Shown here one piece after another: positions 22,289 through 25,523 of a DNA stretch of 25,523 nucleotides (position 1 is the stretch's first letter; every line of letters begins with the position of its first letter). The stretch comes from an uncultured Clostridia bacterium (GTDB lineage Bacteria > Bacillota > Clostridia > Oscillospirales > Acutalibacteraceae). Location: the NCBI GenBank assembly GCA_946626015.1, contig CAMOTT010000010.1, forward strand, positions 1-25,523. Reading direction: 5' to 3'. The notes below the pieces were generated by a model, which saw only the letters and a program-made list of their open reading frames with translations, was not told where the DNA came from and made no database searches. The position numbers and the translations under genes were made by a program.

Positions 22289-23254
22289 TCAAATTGATGT
22301 AATGAGATCATAGATCATCTCCAGATTGTCCGGACAGTGCTCGATCTCTTTTGAGTACAGACGGCAGCATTCCTCAAATGCCTCCCCGGTCACAAATGAG
22401 ATCAGAGCCGGGGTCAGGACGCTCAGGGCGATGAATTTTGCATAGGCTCCGCAATCCAGAGTGTTGACGGCTTTTAAAAAGTACCTGTAAACATAGTAAG
22501 CCAGCCCTCTGTTCATTACAGCGGAATTTATTTTGAGATAGTTTTCAAAACCTTCTTTGGGGAGTTTTACCTGACAGACCCGGAGAAGGTTTTTCCATTT
22601 TTCGGTAAGGATCTCGCAGTTGTTAAACAGAAATCCGGCAAAAGAACAAAGCTCTTCAAACACCGGCGGCGCAAAACCGCACATTGTACCCACGGGCTCA
22701 AGTTCATCGATTTTAATTTGAGCCGATCCGGCGGCGGCAAAAAGCAGATCTATGTTTTCGTCTGCGGGACGGTTTTCATCCATTGCCGCAAAAAGCTTGC
22801 TCCGTTCTTTTGTAAGAACGTTCAATACCTCGTCATCGCTTGAAACGGTGACTTCGGGATAAGCCCCGGCAATGCCGGAGGAAAAGACTATCCTGCTGAC
22901 CGCAGGGCAGGAGAGCCCCAGAGTTTTTTCGGTAAAGCCCTCGTATTCCTCGATAAACCACGGATGCTGTCGGCAGACCTTGCTTGTGTGCTCCTCACCA
23001 AGATGAATATGTATTTCGCACAGATCGTCGCCGTTGAGAAAAGGACAGCGGTTATCGTGGAGCTTAAAATAATTGTTGTTCTCCGTATCTGTTGCCAGAG
23101 AGCTTTTTATCCTTTGCCCCAGGTCTGTGTTAAGGCCGGAATAATACAAAGCGGTGGCCTCGTCTATGATTATCTCCCAACCTGCGCAGCAGGTATCGGG
23201 GCAGGCTCCGGCAAGACATTCAAAAATTTTTGAGTAACCGGGGGAATATATCAT
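22289..23254 (-). CDS. FliB-like flagellin lysine-N-methylase family protein (CxxxCC cluster)
   Basis: The 321-residue protein begins with the cysteine pattern of the FliB/YkgJ-type metal-cluster domain (PF03692): FECLAGACPDTCCAGWEI gives C13, C18, C22 and C23, and C70, C79, C94 and C116 follow in NRCPFL, DDLCEI, VCRQHP and LSCPAV. The cysteines probably hold an iron-sulfur cluster. FliB methylates lysines of flagellin in Salmonella; homologues are widespread in Clostridia, often without known targets. The C-terminal half is helical and less conserved. The ATG at 23254 has AGGAT a few bases upstream. No flagellar gene is in the window, so the methylase name reflects family only. It converges with the foldase operon across the 22229-22283 terminator. 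Confidence 0.82.
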   Translation of the reverse strand: MIYSPGYSKIFECLAGACPDTCCAGWEIIIDEATALYYSGLNTDLGQRIKSSLATDTENNNYFKLHDNRCPFLNGDDLCEIHIHLGEEHTSKVCRQHPWFIEEYEGFTEKTLGLSCPAVSRIVFSSGIAGAYPEVTVSSDDEVLNVLTKERSKLFAAMDENRPADENIDLLFAAAGSAQIKIDELEPVGTMCGFAPPVFEELCSFAGFLFNNCEILTEKWKNLLRVCQVKLPKEGFENYLKINSAVMNRGLAYYVYRYFLKAVNTLDCGAYAKFIALSVLTPALISFVTGEAFEECCRLYSKEIEHCPDNLEMIYDLITSI

Positions 23255-23279
23255 GGTATCATCCTGATTTCAAATATTA

Positions 23280-23317
23280 AAAACCTGTACGAACAGATTT
23301 TCAGTCGCGCAGGTTTT
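23280..23317 (-). terminator. Probable weak terminator of ilvB
   Basis: AAAACCTG (23280-23287) can pair with CAGGTTTT (23310-23317), and the minus-strand 3' arm ends in a five-T run. The stem is short and the loop large, so the call is tentative. Confidence 0.4.
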
Positions 23318-23326
23318 GTACGGTCT

Positions 23327-24940
23327 TCAATTCGGGGTAACAATGGCGTTTGAGGGAACGGAGCAGTCCACGACCACCGGGCTGTCAGACCTCATTGCGG
23401 AGGGTATGCGCCGTTTTATCTGAGCCGCCTTTTTGATTTTAAGGGCGTCAATACCGTAGGCGCGGACAAGCCTTGAAAAATCCGTTTGCCATTGGGGTTC
23501 AGTCATAGAAAACCTGCCGTATTTGAACCATTGGAGCTGACGCACCATACCCAGAACAGAGTTGTTCATGACCACGACCTTGATCGGCAGACCGTATTTT
23601 TTGACAGTGGCAAGCTCGTTGCAGTTCATGTGAAAACTGCCGTCCCCGGTGATGAGCACCACCGGTCTGTCCGGGAAAGCGATCTTTGCCCCTATTGCCG
23701 CGCCCAGACCGAAGCCCATGGCGCCCAGACCGCCGCTGGTCAGAAAGCTGCGGGGCTTGATAAACGGGTAATATTTGGCCGTCCACATCTGATGCTGACC
23801 CACGTCAGTGACGATTATTGCCTCGCCTCCAAGGGACTCGTATATCTCTGTTATGATCTCCCGGGGCATAGCGTTTTCCGCAACCTCTGCTGCGGCGCTT
23901 TCGAGCTTTACCTTGTTTATGGCCGAAAGCCAATCGCTGCCGGAAATCTTTGCCGGACCGTTCCCGATCAGTGAAAGCGCGGATTTAATATCGGATCTTA
24001 TGTGCAGCCGGGAGGGGATATTCTTGTCCATTTCCGCGGAGTCTATGTCAATGTGGATGATATCCGCCTTTGCGGCAAAGCCTGCGTCAGTGTCTGCGGA
24101 GCGGTCGGAGAACCTTGTGCCTGCCGCTATGAGCAGATCACATTCCCTAAGGGCAAAATTCGCGGCTCCGTGGCCGAATTTGCCGGCCATTCCGAAAAAC
24201 AAGGGGTGGAAAGAGGGCACGGCTCCCAAGCCCATAAGGGAGCAAACGACCGGGATGTTGGCCTTTTGGGCAAGGGTCATAAGCTCTGCCTCTGCGCCGG
24301 AGGCCACAACGCCGCCGCCTGCAAAGATGAGAGGCCGCTGCGCCCGGTTTATCATTTGTATTGCTGTCAATATCTCCTCCGCGGAGGCGGCAGGAGCTCC
24401 GCCGGTATCCTCCGGAGCTTTTTGCTCAAAGTCCGCGCAGGCCTGGAGCACGTCCATGGGTATATCCACCAGAACAGGCCCCTTTCTGCCGCTGGAGGCT
24501 ATCCTGAAAGCGTCCCGGAGATTGGAAGCAAGGTTTTCAACGCTTGAGACAATAAAACTGTGCTTGGTTATGGGCAGAGTTATTCCGGAGATGTCCACCT
24601 CCTGAAACCCGTCATGCCCAAGCATGGATTTGCACACGTTGCCGGTTATGGCAACAAGGGGAGAGGAGTCCATATAAGCAGCGGCGATGCCGGTGACAAG
24701 GTTCGTGGCGCCGGGGCCGGAGGTGGCTATGACCACGCCGGTCTTGCCTGAGGCTCGTGCGTACCCATCCGCCGCGTGGGCGGCGCCCTGTTCGTGGGCG
24801 GTCAGAATGTGACGTATTTCCGGGTAGTCGCAGAGGGCGTCATAGATGTCCAGAACGGCATTACCCGGATACCCGAAAACAGTATCCACAGAATGCTCCC
24901 TGAGCACCTCAAGCACAATATGCGCGCCGTTAAGCTCCAT
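23327..24940 (-). CDS. ilvB: Acetolactate synthase large (catalytic) subunit
   Basis: This thiamine-diphosphate enzyme joins two pyruvates to acetolactate, or pyruvate and 2-ketobutyrate to acetohydroxybutyrate, the first shared step of valine, leucine and isoleucine synthesis. The 537-residue protein shows the catalytic E50 in TAHEQGAAHAADGYAR, SGPGATNLVTGIA, and the ThDP motif from GDG (432-434) to NN (459-460). LQWFKYGRFSMTEP after it is typical of IlvB rather than other ThDP enzymes. The ATG at 24940 is chosen because GAGGTG (complement of 24947-24952) is six bases away; a GTG at 24949 overlaps that site. The C-terminus is somewhat shorter than in most IlvB proteins. No ilvN small-subunit gene lies beside it, and no T-box leader was seen upstream. 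Confidence 0.92.
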   Translation of the reverse strand: MELNGAHIVLEVLREHSVDTVFGYPGNAVLDIYDALCDYPEIRHILTAHEQGAAHAADGYARASGKTGVVIATSGPGATNLVTGIAAAYMDSSPLVAITGNVCKSMLGHDGFQEVDISGITLPITKHSFIVSSVENLASNLRDAFRIASSGRKGPVLVDIPMDVLQACADFEQKAPEDTGGAPAASAEEILTAIQMINRAQRPLIFAGGGVVASGAEAELMTLAQKANIPVVCSLMGLGAVPSFHPLFFGMAGKFGHGAANFALRECDLLIAAGTRFSDRSADTDAGFAAKADIIHIDIDSAEMDKNIPSRLHIRSDIKSALSLIGNGPAKISGSDWLSAINKVKLESAAAEVAENAMPREIITEIYESLGGEAIIVTDVGQHQMWTAKYYPFIKPRSFLTSGGLGAMGFGLGAAIGAKIAFPDRPVVLITGDGSFHMNCNELATVKKYGLPIKVVVMNNSVLGMVRQLQWFKYGRFSMTEPQWQTDFSRLVRAYGIDALKIKKAAQIKRRIPSAMRSDSPVVVDCSVPSNAIVTPN

Positions 24941-25130
24941 ATGTCTCACCTCGCAAAGTCAGTTGATCTGAAAATATCAAATCACTGAGAATTTATAAGC
25001 CGTGAATGTTTGGAAAGTCGAGCAGGGCGATGCCATAAACAGGGTGAATTCCGGATGATCGGATGTGTCCGTAAAAGCAACGCGCCGAAACAACTTTTTA
25101 TGATCGACTTTTCTGTTCACGTTTAGTTTG

Positions 25131-25523
25131 TTATAACTGCTGCTGCAATTCTCTGTCCTTTTCAAGAACGGAGTCCTGCATGGCAGCACGCATTTCCGCC
25201 AGCTTGACGGCGAGCTTTTCGTCCTCTACTGCGATTATCTGAGCCGCGAGCATGGCGGCGTTATACGCCCCGTCAATGGCAACGGTGGCTACCGGGATGC
25301 CGGAGGGCATCTGCACGGTGGAAAGCAGGGCGTCCAAGCCGTCCAGTGTGGAGGATTTTACAGGGATGCCGATGACGGGAAGGGTCGTTGAAGCGGCAAT
25401 GGCTCCGGCCAGATGAGCCGCTTTGCCTGCGGCGGCAATTATGGCGCCAAAACCGTTTTGACGGGCGTTTCTTGAGAAATCAGCGGCCTGTAACGGGGTG
25501 CGGTGGGCGGAATATACGTGAGC
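25131..25523 (-). CDS. purE: N5-carboxyaminoimidazole ribonucleotide mutase PurE (partial; 5' end outside window)
   Basis: The frame is open from the right edge of the window to the TAA complementary to 25131-25133 and gives about 130 residues, the C-terminal four fifths of a normal PurE. The enzyme moves the carboxyl group of N5-CAIR to give CAIR in purine synthesis. Visible motifs are YSAHRTP at the start, the glycine/alanine-rich substrate loop AIIAAAGKAAHLAGAIA, LPVIGIPVKSSTLDGLDALLS and QMPSGIPVATVAIDGAYNAA. These identify the class I enzyme. The first strand with its phosphate loop is outside the window. The 190 bases between this gene and ilvB (24941-25130) contain no gene, clear promoter or clear terminator that I can see. 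Confidence 0.95.
   Translation of the reverse strand, partial: AHVYSAHRTPLQAADFSRNARQNGFGAIIAAAGKAAHLAGAIAASTTLPVIGIPVKSSTLDGLDALLSTVQMPSGIPVATVAIDGAYNAAMLAAQIIAVEDEKLAVKLAEMRAAMQDSVLEKDRELQQQL

Noticed and set aside
24941..25130. T-box or other amino-acid leader before ilvB
   Set aside because: The 190-base gap has no T-box consensus, no strong promoter and no terminator/antiterminator pair that I could identify.

Overview
The window looks like a chromosomal piece of an anaerobic Firmicute of the class Clostridia. Supporting signs are strong GGAGG-type ribosome binding sites, sigma-A promoters close to TTGACA/TATAAT, T-tailed terminators, lipoproteins with Gram-positive-style lipoboxes, an energy-coupling biotin S-component, an E. 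coli-type glutamate dehydrogenase and a three-subunit flavin/iron-sulfur oxidoreductase. No rRNA, tRNA, CRISPR array, transposase or phage gene was seen.

Layout: (1) 1-1112, the 3' end of a probable surface protein and an amidohydrolase. (2) 4183-1132, minus strand, a four-gene transport operon: SulP-like permease, zinc-type binding lipoprotein, BioY and a small membrane protein. (3) 4229-5246, argF with its own promoter. (4) 5309-9981, a block whose arginine codons are mostly CGN, unlike the AGG/AGA-rich neighbours. It begins with a 5'-truncated SnoaL-like gene and continues as one operon: Rrf2 regulator, flavin/ferredoxin protein, zinc macrodomain ADP-ribosylhydrolase, class M sirtuin (SirTM) and D-2-hydroxyacid dehydrogenase. 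(5) 10003-11613, minus strand, gdhA with a long structured leader. (6) 11715-17611, an O-antigen-ligase-like membrane protein followed without a gap by NuoE-like, NuoF-like and GltD/NfnB-like subunits resembling the Sporomusa-type electron-bifurcating transhydrogenase (Stn). (7) 17571-18116, minus strand, a small lipoprotein. (8) 18165-22283, a MacA-like adaptor, a MacB-like permease without an adjacent ATPase and an extracytoplasmic trigger-factor-like foldase. (9) 22289-25523, minus strand, a FliB-like cysteine-cluster protein, ilvB and the 3' part of purE.

The most unusual part is region 4. SirTM and zinc macrodomain proteins write and erase ADP-ribose; in the described systems they sit with a lipoylated GcvH-like protein and a lipoate ligase. 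Neither is present here. The pair is instead placed between a flavin/iron-sulfur protein and a lactate-dehydrogenase-like enzyme under an Rrf2 regulator, and this SirTM has lost the cysteines of the sirtuin zinc site. This suggests a redox-linked variant of the ADP-ribosylation module whose target is unknown.

Region 6 is the second point of interest: it has the parts of a bifurcating NADH/NADPH/ferredoxin enzyme without a hydrogenase H-cluster, and its large subunit ends in a four-cysteine segment resembling the N-terminus of molybdopterin oxidoreductases.
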